Source: JBBECJ01 sp963763325 (GTDB lineage: Bacteria; Chloroflexota; Chloroflexia; Thermomicrobiales; CFX8). Taken from it: a DNA stretch of 64,000 nt. The notes beneath the pieces were generated by a model, which had not been told where the DNA came from, did not search any database, and worked only from the letters and a program-made list of their open reading frames with translations. This document shows positions 36,608-46,728 of this stretch, one piece after another. The translations under genes and the position numbers were made by a program. How positions within the stretch are numbered: the first letter of the stretch is position 1; every line of letters begins with the position of its first letter. The stretch is from positions 70,638 through 134,637 of the forward strand of contig CAVXOL010000005.1 in assembly GCA_963763325.1 (NCBI GenBank), in the 5' to 3' direction.

Positions 36608-37837
36608 TCACCGAAGTCGCCGACCACTTCCGGCAGCATGCGGGCCGGCAACATGCCATGGCTGCCAGATGACGAGCGCGGAGGCGATCCCAAAGGCCGT
36701 CAACCCGCTACCCAGCGCGCCGTAGCCGCCGATAGCCAGCAGACCGCCCCCGACCATCGCGCCGAATGCACTGCCCAGGCTGAAGACCGCACTATTCAGC
36801 GCCATCGTCGTGGCGGGCGCGGCCGGCGTCTCGCTGATCAGCAGCGTCGAGAGCGCAACCAAGCCAGATGCACCCAGGAAGCCGGCGACAAACAGGGGCA
36901 ACGCCAGCATCGCAGGCCCAACCGGCAGCGTGTAGAGCAAGCCCAGCAGCATGATCGAGGTTCCCGTCGTGGCAGCGAAGAGCAGCCGCTGATCGAAGCG
37001 TCCCAGTCGCCCACCAGTCGCCAGGCTGCCCGTGAAGTAGCCGGTTCCACCGATCATCAGCATCAGCCCGCTGCCACTGACCGACAGCCCCTTTCCGTCT
37101 ACCCAGAAGGCTCCGAAATAGGTCAGCATCCCAAACCAGGCGATGGCGCGCAGGGCATTACCGGCGAACAGCGTCAGCGTCGTTCGATGCCCGACGAACG
37201 GGCGATAGGCCATCAGGACGGAGCCTACGCGGAACGGTTCGACGCCGACCGGCGGATCAACCGGGAGCACGAGACGCAACAGGACGCCGCCACCCATAGA
37301 GATCACACTGACGAGGGCGAACGACCAGCGCCAGCCAACCAGTTCCCCCAGCGCGGCGATAATCGGGATGCCACCAATCGTCGGCGCAGCTATCGCCGCA
37401 ATCGTCCAGCTCATCGCCTTGCGTCGTGCCTCTCCAGCGTAGCGCGTTCCAGCAACGGCCAGCACAACACTTGTCGCGACTCCAGCGCTCACCCCGCTCA
37501 GCAGCCGGGCAATGATGAGCGTAACGAATGACGTTGACAACGCGGTTCCAACGGCACTGATGACAATGCCTGCGACACTCAGCAGCAGCGTCCGCCGGTG
37601 GCCGTAGTGGTCAGCGAGCGGACCGATGACCACGCCGAGCGCGGCGCTGACCAGCATCGCGAGCGTCGTTGTCTGGCCGATCAGCGGAACTGACGTGTCA
37701 AAGTCATCCGCCACGTCGACGTAGAACGGCCACAGCATCAGTTGGTTCAAAGTCGCGAGGAACACGACGGCGCAGAGTGCCAGCAGCAACCGCATTCCGC
37801 CCTGCGACGGAGCGCGGATCGATGGTGTCGATGTCAT
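36608..37837 (-). CDS. MFS transporter
   Basis: An intact 409-residue, 12-helix major facilitator. The first helix is LLLALCAVVFLATLNQLMLW, the loop 2-3 motif is GPLADHYGHRRTLLL, and motif C lies near AAPTIGGIPIIAALGELVGW. ATG 37837 has GGGAGG upstream on the minus strand. The proton-coupled export of small molecules is the family role. It precedes the alpha/beta hydrolase on the same strand, so the two may form a small detoxification operon. Confidence 0.88.
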   Translation of the reverse strand: MTSTPSIRAPSQGGMRLLLALCAVVFLATLNQLMLWPFYVDVADDFDTSVPLIGQTTTLAMLVSAALGVVIGPLADHYGHRRTLLLSVAGIVISAVGTALSTSFVTLIIARLLSGVSAGVATSVVLAVAGTRYAGEARRKAMSWTIAAIAAPTIGGIPIIAALGELVGWRWSFALVSVISMGGGVLLRLVLPVDPPVGVEPFRVGSVLMAYRPFVGHRTTLTLFAGNALRAIAWFGMLTYFGAFWVDGKGLSVSGSGLMLMIGGTGYFTGSLATGGRLGRFDQRLLFAATTGTSIMLLGLLYTLPVGPAMLALPLFVAGFLGASGLVALSTLLISETPAAPATTMALNSAVFSLGSAFGAMVGGGLLAIGGYGALGSGLTAFGIASALVIWQPWHVAGPHAAGSGRRLR

Positions 37838-38067
37838 ACCGTCAACCTCCCTTCGAGTCCGCGTGAGATCGTCGATGCAACCGAGCAGCTACCGGCCGAA
37901 CCAGCGCCAGAGGCGCGATCATGCGCCTTGATGGCTTAGCGCACGCTTAGCGTGCAGGTTCGTGTACGTGGGATGGACGATCAGCGCAGATTCGCTATTG
38001 CGCTCCCGGTAGAGACACTGCCCCTGCCGGGAGCGCGATGGGGCGGGATCAGCCTCTCGCCGGGGAG

Positions 38068-39729
38068 TTACCGGCTTCGGCCTTGACGCGCGATCTCACG
38101 CTCGCGCAGCTCCACGCGGCGGATCTTCCCGCTGATCGTCTTCGGCAGGTCGGTGACGAACTCGATCTCACGCGGGTACTTGTAGGGCGCCGTCTGCTGC
38201 CGAACGAATGCCTGAATGTCAGCCACCAGCGCATCAGACGGCTCGATTCCCGGCACGAGGATGACGAACGCCTTGACGATCTGGCCGCGGATCGGATCCG
38301 GACTGCCGACCACCGCCGATTCGGCGACTGCCGGATGCTCCTGCAGCACGCTCTCGACCTCGAACGGGCCAATGCGATACGCGCCACTGTTGATCATGTC
38401 GTCGGCGCGGCCCGCGAACCGCAGATAACCATCCGCGTCGCGCGTGGCACGGTCGCCGGTGTTGTACCAGTCGCCGCCGAGAACTCGCTCAGTGCGCTCC
38501 GGATCATCCCAGTATCCCAGGAAGAGGCTTGGTGGCCGCACGGGCCGGATACGGACAGCGATATAGCCTTCCACATCCGGTGGCAGGTCGTGTCCATCGT
38601 CATCAATGACCGCGACATCGTAGCCAGTGATCGGCTTGCCCATCGAGCCAGGCCGCACCGGCAGCGGCAGCATGCTACCGGCAAGGATGCCGGTTTCCGT
38701 CTGCCCATACAGCTCGCGGATCGTCAACCGGTCGTTGCCCGCCAGGCCGACTCGACCTCGGGATTCAACGGCTCACCAGCGCTGAGGCAGAGCTGGAGCG
38801 CACTCGGCGTAAATCCAGCGAGGTCTTCGAGGAGCAGCATGCGATAGACCGTCGGCGGACGCGAAGAATGATCCGATCGGATACCGTTCGAGACGTCTCA
38901 GAGTCTGGCGGGGACTGAACTTGCCGCGCGCGTCCTGGAGGAAGAGCGGAGCGCCAATCGACCAGCTCACGAAGACGCTCAGGACGGCCGTCGCCCAGCC
39001 AGTGTCCGAGAGCCACCAGTGCAGGTCACCCTGTGCCAGATCACTCCAGGCGTCGCCGAGGACGGCGCAGCCCAGTGGCAACGCGTGCGATTGCAGGATC
39101 ATCTTCGGCTCGCCAGTGGTGCCGGACGTGAAGTAGATCAGGCAGGGTCAGCACTGCGCGTGCGTACCGGCTGGAACTCGACCGGCGCTCCGGCAAGCGC
39201 GGCCTCATAGCTCTCCCAGCCGACACGCTCCTCACCGACGATGATTGGAAGATCGAGGGTCGGGCAGGCTGCCGCGATCTGATCGACGCGCTCGGCAACC
39301 TCGTCATAGGTGATGACCGCTTTCGCGCCCGAACCCTGGATTCGGGATCGGAGATCACCGGCCATCAGTAGGACGGGCCGGGAACGGCGATCGCGCCGAG
39401 CTTCATCGCGCCAGGAGCGCCTCGATCCACTCGGGGATGCGCGGCAGGAGGAGCATGACCCGATCGCCCGGCTCGATGCCACGCTGGCGCAGCGCGGAGG
39501 CGATCCGATCGCTACGCACCGCGAGATCGGCAAACGTGATCGTCTGCTCGCTGCCATCAAGCGCGAGGTGCTGAATCGCGATGTGGGTGGGATCGGCGGC
39601 GAAGCCACCGATGCAGTCGACGGCGAAGTTGTAGTACTCCGGGACATCGAGCTTGTAGCCACGCCGCAGTTCGTTCCAGGCGGCCACGCCGGGAAGGGTG
39701 GTCGGTTGCGTCGTCATGGTCGCTGCCAT
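38068..39729 (-). CDS. AMP-dependent synthetase/ligase (several frameshifts)
   Basis: About 550 residues of an acyl-CoA synthetase, similar to the medium-chain ACSM type, are encoded on the minus strand with four or more frame changes between 38730 and 39420. The N terminus is VAAWNELRRGYKLDVPEYYN, then DRVMLLLPRIPEWIEALLA, the AMP signature LIYFTSGTTGEPKMI (across a shift near 39140), ELYGQTETG, GDWYNTGDRATRDADGYLRF and the C-terminal catalytic Lys segment LPKTISGKIRRVEL. The mechanism forms an acyl-adenylate and then the CoA thioester. ATG 39729 is preceded by AAGGAGG. The number of shifts is higher than in most genes here, so real decay cannot be excluded. Confidence 0.75.
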
Positions 39730-39822
39730 GCGGAGCCTCCTTCGATATGAATTGCGATGACGGAGAGAACTGGAGACATCCTGCGCTTGTTGCGAGTCGC
39801 GCGCGTCCACGAAATCACTGAT

Positions 39823-42237
39823 TCACGCGCTGTGAGCCGTACGTAGTTCCACTGAATCGATTGCAGGAGCGAACGTCAGGTGCACCCCTCGCTGGATGGC
39901 CCAGATCGCGGCGGCGGCGCGCGACTCGACGCTGAGCTTCGCGAGGATGCGGGCGACATGCGTTTCGACGGTGCGATGGCTGATGAACAGTTCGGTGGCG
40001 ATGTCGCGATTCGAGCGCCCGGCCGCGAGCAGCCGCAGCACGTCATGTTCGCGCGGCGACAGGCCGCTGAGCATCCCGTCTGGAGCCGCCAAGTCCGGCG
40101 GCACGGGATCGTTGGCCGTTGTCTCAGCCGCCAGTGCCAGTTCCACCGTTTCAGCACGCGACATCGCGCGGCCAACTGCCCAGCGATCGGCAAACGCGGC
40201 TTCACCCATCCGTCCACGGAGTCCATCGATGACAGCAGGTATCTGGCGCGAGCGGGCGCTGGAAGAAAGATCCGGAGTCATCGTTTAGTCGTTCGGCTGC
40301 GCCGTACAGGAGCGCTGCCCGATCGTCGTCGCCACGCGCGAGAGCCATACTCGCCAGGCCCCGCAGGCAGCTCGCGATCCCGAGGATATCGTTCTGCTCG
40401 ACCCGCACCGTCAGACTCTCGGCGATATAGCTGTCCGGCGGTATCAAGGTCACCAGCCGACGGGCGAGCTTGGCGAGATTGAGCGAGCGCGTAACTGGCG
40501 CCAGTCGTGTTGCCAGAAGCACGTTGTACCGCCAACGACTCATTGAACAGTCTGCTAGCCCGTCGCATGTCGCCACGAGCGAGTGACACCACACCCAGCG
40601 CGTTCAGCGAGTAGCCGACCCACCATGTACGACCGTCGTCGCGGAGTTTGTCCATGGCTTGCATGAAATGGTGTTCCGCAGTCGTCATACTCACCGACAT
40701 CTATCAGGATAAGACCGAGCATGAAGAGCATGTCACCGCGCCAGATGGGATCGCCGCATGCGCTGAGTCAGGCTGATTGATTCACTCGACGGAACGTTGC
40801 GCGGACTCATAGTCGCCACGCACCCACTCGAGCAACCCGCGTGCGCCGAAGAGGAGCATCCGCTCGCAATCCGACAGGTACATGCCCGAGGCGACGATGC
40901 GATCGAACCACGCCAGCCCCTCGCTCGCGTGTCCGGAGAGAAACCAGTAGCGAGCGAGCCAGCCGGCGATGCCTGCACCGATGGAGTTGCCACTCCCGTC
41001 GGTCGCCCAGGCGAGCACACCACGGATGTTGTCCATCTCCAGATCGATGCGCCGCAGCCACTCCCCTTGACGAGGGCCGAACATTTCATCGTGCGCCATT
41101 GTGGCAAGGCGCAAATACCAGGCTCCCAGCCGCTCAAGCGCCTGCTCCCGTTCCGCGTCAGCAAGCATCTCGACGGCGAATTCGCGGACGGTGTCGAGTG
41201 TGCGATAACGCGCCGTCCCGTCCGGATCGATCGTCACATACAGCAGACTGTTATCCACCAGCGCGGAGAGACCGCTCAGCACATCATCGATCGCAGGGTT
41301 CAACGCTGGATCGCCGAGCACGAACTCGGCCGCATCGAGCGTGCAGCCGCCCGGAAACACCGCCAGTCGCCTGAAGATGGCCTGCTCGGCAGGCGGCAGG
41401 ATGTCGTAGCTCCAGGCAATCGTCGCCCGCAGCGTCTGCTGGCGCTCCGGGAGATCGCGGGCACCACCGGTCAGCAGGGCCAGCCGGTGGTCGAGCCGGG
41501 CCAGCAGGCCCAGCAACTGGCAGGTGACGGCTACGCGCCGCCGCGAGCTCAATCGCCAGCGGCAGTCCATCGAGGCGCGCGCAGATCTCCAGTACCGTCT
41601 CGGCGTTGTCCTCAGTCAACCGGAAGTCGGGCCGAGCGGCATGAGCGCGCTCGACGAAGAGCCTCACGGCGCTGTTCTCGGCGATTGCCTCGAACGACGG
41701 CGCGCTGGCAGCATCGAGCACGTCCAGCGGAGCGACGGGATACTCATGTTCGCCGGACAGATGCAGCACGACCCGGCTGGTGACCAGCAACGTCAGACGA
41801 GAACACTCGTGCAACAGATCGGTCAGCGCCGGGGCGGCCGAGCAGGAGGTGCTCGAAGGTATCGACCAGCAGCAGCAGATGCTGGTGCCGCAAGGCTGTG
41901 ACGATCTGTTCGGATATCGATCGATCGGTGGCCTCACGGATCCCGAGTTGCTCTGACATCGCCGGCAGGACTCGATCGGGATCATCAACCGAAGCCAGCG
42001 AGACCCAGCGGACACCGTCACCGAACTGGCCTGCACACTCGGCTGCGACCGCGTATGCGAGGCGCGTCTTCCCAACCCCGCCCGGCCCGGTCAGCGTGAC
42101 GAGTCGCACATCCGGATCACACAGACGCTGTGTATATCTCGACGACCTCACGCCCTCGCCCGACGAGTGGGGTAAGTTGGGCAGGCAGTGCGCCACGAGC
42201 GGAAATGGACTGACAGGGATGTGATGGCCTCTTGCAT
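39823..42237 (-). CDS. NB-ARC-type ATPase with LuxR HTH (multiple frameshifts)
   Basis: The minus strand encodes, in at least five frame segments, a regulator of about 790 residues. The start region reads LPAQLTPLVGRGREVV, then Walker A LTGPGGVGKTRLAYAVA, LLLVDTFEHLL (Walker B), LTLLVTSRVVLHLSGEHEYP, RLDGLPLAIELAAAR (GLPL motif), WSYDILPPAEQAIFRRLAVF, the TPR-like region and, in the last frame, the LuxR HTH LSPREHDVLRLLAAGRSNRD, followed by SHRTVETHVARILAKLSVES. The start codon is uncertain; ATG 42237 is an estimate. It may control the divergent or adjacent genes. Repeated shifts resemble those in neighbours, but this gene could also be inactive. Confidence 0.7.
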
Positions 42238-42496
42238 GGCCAACCAGGCAATCTAGATGATCGTGGTGATGATGTATCGCACGATCATCGTCTGATAATG
42301 GCCCCGTGTCAACCCTGACCTGCCGCGCAATGTCAGTATCGGGAATATACTGTTCCATATATTAGACTATCAGCAGCGTTATCGATGCGATAATTACGCG
42401 AATCATAACTCGCTGTTGACACCTGAACGAACTGAGTGACGGTCAACGTGCCCATGGCAACGCATGCTCTGCCTGAGCCTGCCTGCGCAGAATCGA

Positions 42497-43316
42497 TCAC
42501 TCATCGGACGTGAATTGTCTGACGTCCGCCGCGTGAAGCGGTCCCTCAACACGCAGCTTCCCTGCTGAATAGCCGCCATCGACATAGAGCGCCTGGCCGG
42601 TGATGAAGCGGGCCTGGTCGGAGGCGATGAAGAGGACGGCGTCGGCGATCTCGTCCGGTGTGCCGAGGCGTCCGAGCGGGACCTGGTTGACGAACACCTT
42701 CTGGTACTCAGACGACTGGACCGTCCGCGAGATCTCGGAGATGTCGGTCAGGCCGGGCGAGACAACGTTCGCGGTGATGCCGTAGCGGCCAAGCTCAAGC
42801 GCCAGCACCCGCGCAAGCTGGATCTCGGCCGCCTTCGATGCCGCGTGCGGGCCGGACTTCGGACGCGCGTTGTTCCCAGCCGTTGAGCCAATCAGGATGA
42901 TCCGGCCGCCCTCGCCCTGCTCGATCAGGCGACGGCCAACGGCGCGGCTGAGCAGGAACGCACCACGGAGCTGGACATCCACCTGCCAGTCCCACTCCTC
43001 ATCCGTCAGATCGACGATCTCTTTGTGGACGCCGACACCGGCCCCGTGGACGAGGATATCGACCCGTCCGAACCGGCTTACCGCCGTCTCGACCATCCGG
43101 TCAACCTCGCCGCTCGTCGCGAACGTCCGTGTGGCAGTAGTGCGCCTGGTAGCCGCGATCGCGCAGGGCCGACGCGGTCGGCTCGCCCCACTCGTCGTCG
43201 ACATCGGCGATGACGGTCATTGCGCCCGCTTCAGCCAGCCGCGTGGCGATGACGCGACTGATGCCTGAAGCACCACCCGACACGATCGCGACCTTGCCTG
43301 TGAAGTCAGCTGACAT
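42497..43316 (-). CDS. SDR family oxidoreductase lacking the catalytic Tyr (one frameshift)
   Basis: About 272 residues of a short-chain dehydrogenase. The N terminus MSADFTGKVAIVSGGASGIS shows a Ser where the Gly-rich motif usually ends in Gly (GGASGIG). After a frame change near 43120 come SRFGRVDILVHGAGVG, GRIILIGSTAGN, and an active site reading GPHAASK instead of YxxxK, as if the Tyr codon had been lost in frame. The C-terminal half is typical (NVVSPGLTDISEIS, IASDQARFITGQALYVDGGY). ATG 43316 has AAAGG upstream. It lies 35 bases after the Gfo/Idh/MocA gene on the same strand and is probably co-transcribed with it. Confidence 0.8.
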
Positions 43317-43351
43317 GGTCCGCACCTTTCGATGTTCTGGCAGATTGTTCG

Positions 43352-44455
43352 TTAGTCCGCGGCGACATCGACCCAGCGCTCCTCGTCCAGCGACGTGCGG
43401 ATCGCGGCCAGCACACGCTGGGCGGCGAGGCCGTCGGCGAAGGTCGGCCCCGTTGCGCGGCCACTGCGAATGTCGTTGACGAAGCTCTCGGCGAGGTATC
43501 GGTTGTAACGCGAGTAGATGCCGAGTGGGAAAGCGCCACCATCGGCAGCCGGGTCGTAGGGCGGATCGTACTCCAGCAGCGTTCGCGGTTCGGGATCGTC
43601 GCGTGTGGCAATCAGCAGCGCCTCGGACGCGCGCCCACGCTGTTCCCAGAGCAGGGTACCGCTGGAGCCGTAGACGCGCATCCCGCCCGTCCCGACCGGC
43701 AGCGACGCCCAGCCGGAACGGAAGAGCGCCTGGCCGCCACTCGCATACTCGCCGATCCACGAGGCGAGGTCGTCGCCATCGACTGTCCCAGTCCCACCAG
43801 CGATCAGCGGTCGCTCCGGGACCAGCGTGACGGCGTGGGCCACGACCCGCCTGATCGGCCCACCAAACCAGTGTGCGAGGTCGATCGTGTGAGCGCCATA
43901 CTCGACGAAGACGCCACCGTTGGCGTGCTTGCGCTGCATCTTCCAGTGCAACGGCCGCCGGGGATCGGCAAACTGCGCGTTGACACCGACGTGCTCGAAC
44001 GCCTGCACCTCGCCGATCAGCCCTTGCGTGAGGACTTCGTGCATCCGGATGACGACCGGCGAGTGTCGGAACAGGAACCCGATCTTTGCAACCTTCCCGG
44101 ACCGCTCGGCAGCCGCCACCATCTCCTCGGCATCGCCAACCGTTCGGGCCAACGGCTTCTCGCAGAGGACGTGCAACCCGGCGTCGAAGGCCGCGATCGC
44201 GAGGTCGCGATGCGTGTCATCCGGCGTCGCGATCACGACGGCATCGAGGCCCTCCGGGTCGAGCAGGAGCCGACCCGGGTCGGTCTCGACTCGCCCAATC
44301 CCGAACGAATCCGCCGCCCGACGAACGGCTGGTTCGTCCGGGTCGGCAACCGCGACGACCTCGACACCGGGCAGCGACGCGAAGGCCGGCAGATGCGCCC
44401 GTGACCCCCATGCCCCAAGCCCAATGATCCCAATCCGAACCCGGCTCTCAGCCAT
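43352..44455 (-). CDS. Gfo/Idh/MocA family oxidoreductase
   Basis: An intact 367-residue dinucleotide-dependent dehydrogenase. The Rossmann motif is RIGIIGLGAWGSRAHLPAFA, the catalytic-site Lys signature is LHVLCEKPLARTVGDAEEMV (EKP motif), and HWFGGPIRRVVAH carries a typical late His. The family acts on sugars, inositols or similar polyols with NAD(P). An SDR gene follows on the same strand and a second Gfo/Idh/MocA gene is at 51798, so a carbohydrate-modification region is likely, without knowledge of the substrate. Confidence 0.9.
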   Translation of the reverse strand: MAESRVRIGIIGLGAWGSRAHLPAFASLPGVEVVAVADPDEPAVRRAADSFGIGRVETDPGRLLLDPEGLDAVVIATPDDTHRDLAIAAFDAGLHVLCEKPLARTVGDAEEMVAAAERSGKVAKIGFLFRHSPVVIRMHEVLTQGLIGEVQAFEHVGVNAQFADPRRPLHWKMQRKHANGGVFVEYGAHTIDLAHWFGGPIRRVVAHAVTLVPERPLIAGGTGTVDGDDLASWIGEYASGGQALFRSGWASLPVGTGGMRVYGSSGTLLWEQRGRASEALLIATRDDPEPRTLLEYDPPYDPAADGGAFPLGIYSRYNRYLAESFVNDIRSGRATGPTFADGLAAQRVLAAIRTSLDEERWVDVAAD

Positions 44456-44604
44456 CGGCTAACCCCCATTCAATTGAAACGCCTGCCAGCATCGTCGGGG
44501 AGCGCGAACAACGGCCGCCTGCGCCGTCGGCGTCGGACATGCGGCGACGCCTTCAGCGGTAGAATAGCGCCCTTCCATCGTCGTAGCGACCGGAGGCACC
44601 ACTG

Positions 44605-45817
44605 ATGGCGGCTCTCGACTACAGTTTCGATGACCTGCGCGAGTTCCACGACACCTTTACGCTCCGCAACTGGATCGAACCCGGCGAGATGATGCGCTAC
44701 GCATTCCTCAACACGCCGGAGTTCATGCCGCACGCCGTCATCCACCGTGACGGCCCAATCGCGACCCTCATGGAAGCGCCACGGGATGACCTGGCCGCCA
44801 GCCAGGTGCGCACACCGCTCGGGACGCTGTCACTCGACCAGTACGTCGCGCAGGGACCGGTCAACGGTGTCGTGATCCTGCATCGTGGGGCGATCGTCTA
44901 CGAACGCTACCCACGGATGCGGCCGATCGACAAGCATCTGCTGATGTCGGTCTCGAAAGTGTTCGCCGGCACGTTGATCGCGATCCTCGAAGATCGAGGC
45001 CAGATCGACACGAGCGCCACCGTCGAAACCTGGCTCCACGAGTTGCGCGGCTCCGGCTGGGACGGAGTCAGTGTCCGCGATGTGCTCGACATGGCCTCCG
45101 GGATCGACTGCGACGAGCTTTCGCCCGAGGCCTACCACGACACCAGTTCCACCTATTACCCCTTCGAGGAATCGCTCGGCCTGCTGCCGACCTATCCCGA
45201 ATCGCGCTACTCCACCTGGGAGTATGTCGCCACGCTGAAGCAGGCTAGACCTCCGGGACAGGTCTACGACTACACGTCGGTCAACACCTTCATCCTCGGC
45301 TGGCTGGCGGAACGGATCACCGGCAAGCGCTACGCGGACCTGCTCAGCGAGGAGATCTGGAGCCGGATCGGCGCCGAGTCCGACGCGCTGATCTCCTCGT
45401 CGCGCTGCGGCGCCGTCGCCCATCATGGCGGCATGGTCACCCGCCTACGCGACCTGGCCCGCTTCGGGTTGCTTTTCACGCCCAGCTGGCGCGTCGTCAG
45501 CGAGACCCAGATCGTCTCCGACCGGCATCTGCGGGAGATCACCACCGGGGGCCGGCCGGAGATCTTCGACACCGGCACGCTGGGTCAACGGCTGCTGGAG
45601 CAACTCGCGCCGGCCAGGCCGCTCCACAACTCGCATCAATGGGACTTCGTCATGCCGGACGGGGACTTCTACAAGGGCGGCTTCGGCGGTCAAGGGACTC
45701 TACATCTCCCCGGCCCGTGACCTCGTCGTTGCCTTCTTCGGCACGATGGTCGCACCTCGCGAGGCCAACGCCCTGATGAGCATCTCGCAGCAACTCAGCG
45801 AACGCTGGAGCGAGTAG
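44605..45817 (+). CDS. Serine hydrolase, class C beta-lactamase-like (one frameshift)
   Basis: About 403 residues. The SxxK catalytic motif is HLLMSVSKVFAGTLIAILED with Ser and Lys four apart. A DYTSVNT segment occupies the place of the second motif, and HHGGMVTRLRDLARFG is seen later. The C-terminal segment WDFVMPDGDFYKGGFGGQG leads, after a frame change near 45692 (one extra G), to LYISPARDLVVAFFGT and the stop at 45815-45817. No signal peptide is visible, so it is likely cytoplasmic. The family includes esterases and 6-aminohexanoate-dimer hydrolase-like enzymes; the substrate is unknown. GGAGG precedes ATG 44605. Confidence 0.83.
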
Positions 45818-45892
45818 CTATCAGGGGCCAGGGCCCATGACTCGCACGAATCAGTTGCCTGATACCTGATACCTATCGTTAGAGGAGGAACA

Positions 45893-46648
45893 ATGAACCG
45901 TTTGACCGGGAAGACAGCATTGGTGATCGGCGGCAGTACCGGCATTGGCCGGGCTGTCTGCCAGCAGTTCGCCGCCGAAGGAGCGAGTGTGGCGGTCGCT
46001 GATTTCGGCCACAAGGAAGAACGGGCCAGCCTGGTGACTGACATCCAGAGGATCGGCAGGGACGCGCTGTCGCTTGAGGTCGATGTTCGCGACGAGGAGC
46101 AGGTGCGCGCGGCGATCGACGAGGCCATCGCGCGTTTCGGACACCTCGATATCGTCGTCAACAACGCCGGCATCGCCGGGAACAAGGTCGCGATCCACGA
46201 AGAGCCGGTCGAAGACTTCGACGAGGTCATGAACGTCAACGTGCGCGGCGTCTACTTCGGGATGAAGCACGCGCTGCCGCACATGCTGGAACGCGGCTCC
46301 GGCCGGATCATCAACACCGCCTCGCAGCTCGCGCACAAGCCACGACCGCGCAACGCCCCCTATTCCGCGTCAAAGGCCGCCGTCGTCGCCCTGACCGTCT
46401 CGGTCGCCCAGGAAGTCGGCCGCAACGGCATTACCGTCAACTGCGTCTGCCCTGGCCCGACCGACACGCCGATGTGGCGCATCTCCGGAACAGAGGCAAC
46501 ACGCAAGACGCTGATCGAGTCGCTGCCGATCCCGAGGGTCGCCGAGCCGGACGAGATCGCCTGGGCCTACGTCTACCTGGCCTCCGACGAGGCCGCCTAC
46601 GTCACCGGCCAGTCGATCTCGCCGAACGGCGGCGATGTCATGTGGTAG
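45893..46648 (+). CDS. SDR family oxidoreductase
   Basis: An intact 251-residue classical SDR with every motif present: GGSTGIGRAVCQQFAAEGAS for NAD(P), VADFGHKEER, IVVNNAGIAGN, IINTASQLAHKPRP (Ser), PYSASKAAVVALT (Tyr-x-x-x-Lys), NCVCPGPTDTPMW and VTGQSISPNGGDVMW at the end. GAGGAGGAAC precedes ATG 45893. It lies 75 bases after the serine hydrolase on the same strand and may be read from it through a short repeat (TGATACCTGATACC). The intact active site contrasts with the two altered SDRs in the window. Confidence 0.92.
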   Translation: MNRLTGKTALVIGGSTGIGRAVCQQFAAEGASVAVADFGHKEERASLVTDIQRIGRDALSLEVDVRDEEQVRAAIDEAIARFGHLDIVVNNAGIAGNKVAIHEEPVEDFDEVMNVNVRGVYFGMKHALPHMLERGSGRIINTASQLAHKPRPRNAPYSASKAAVVALTVSVAQEVGRNGITVNCVCPGPTDTPMWRISGTEATRKTLIESLPIPRVAEPDEIAWAYVYLASDEAAYVTGQSISPNGGDVMW

Positions 46649-46728
46649 CCTGCTCCCGCCCCAACCTGGGCAGTGACACATCCGGCGCGACCGCGCTCGC
46701 TGGCGCACCTCTCGTCTTCTCAACGAGC

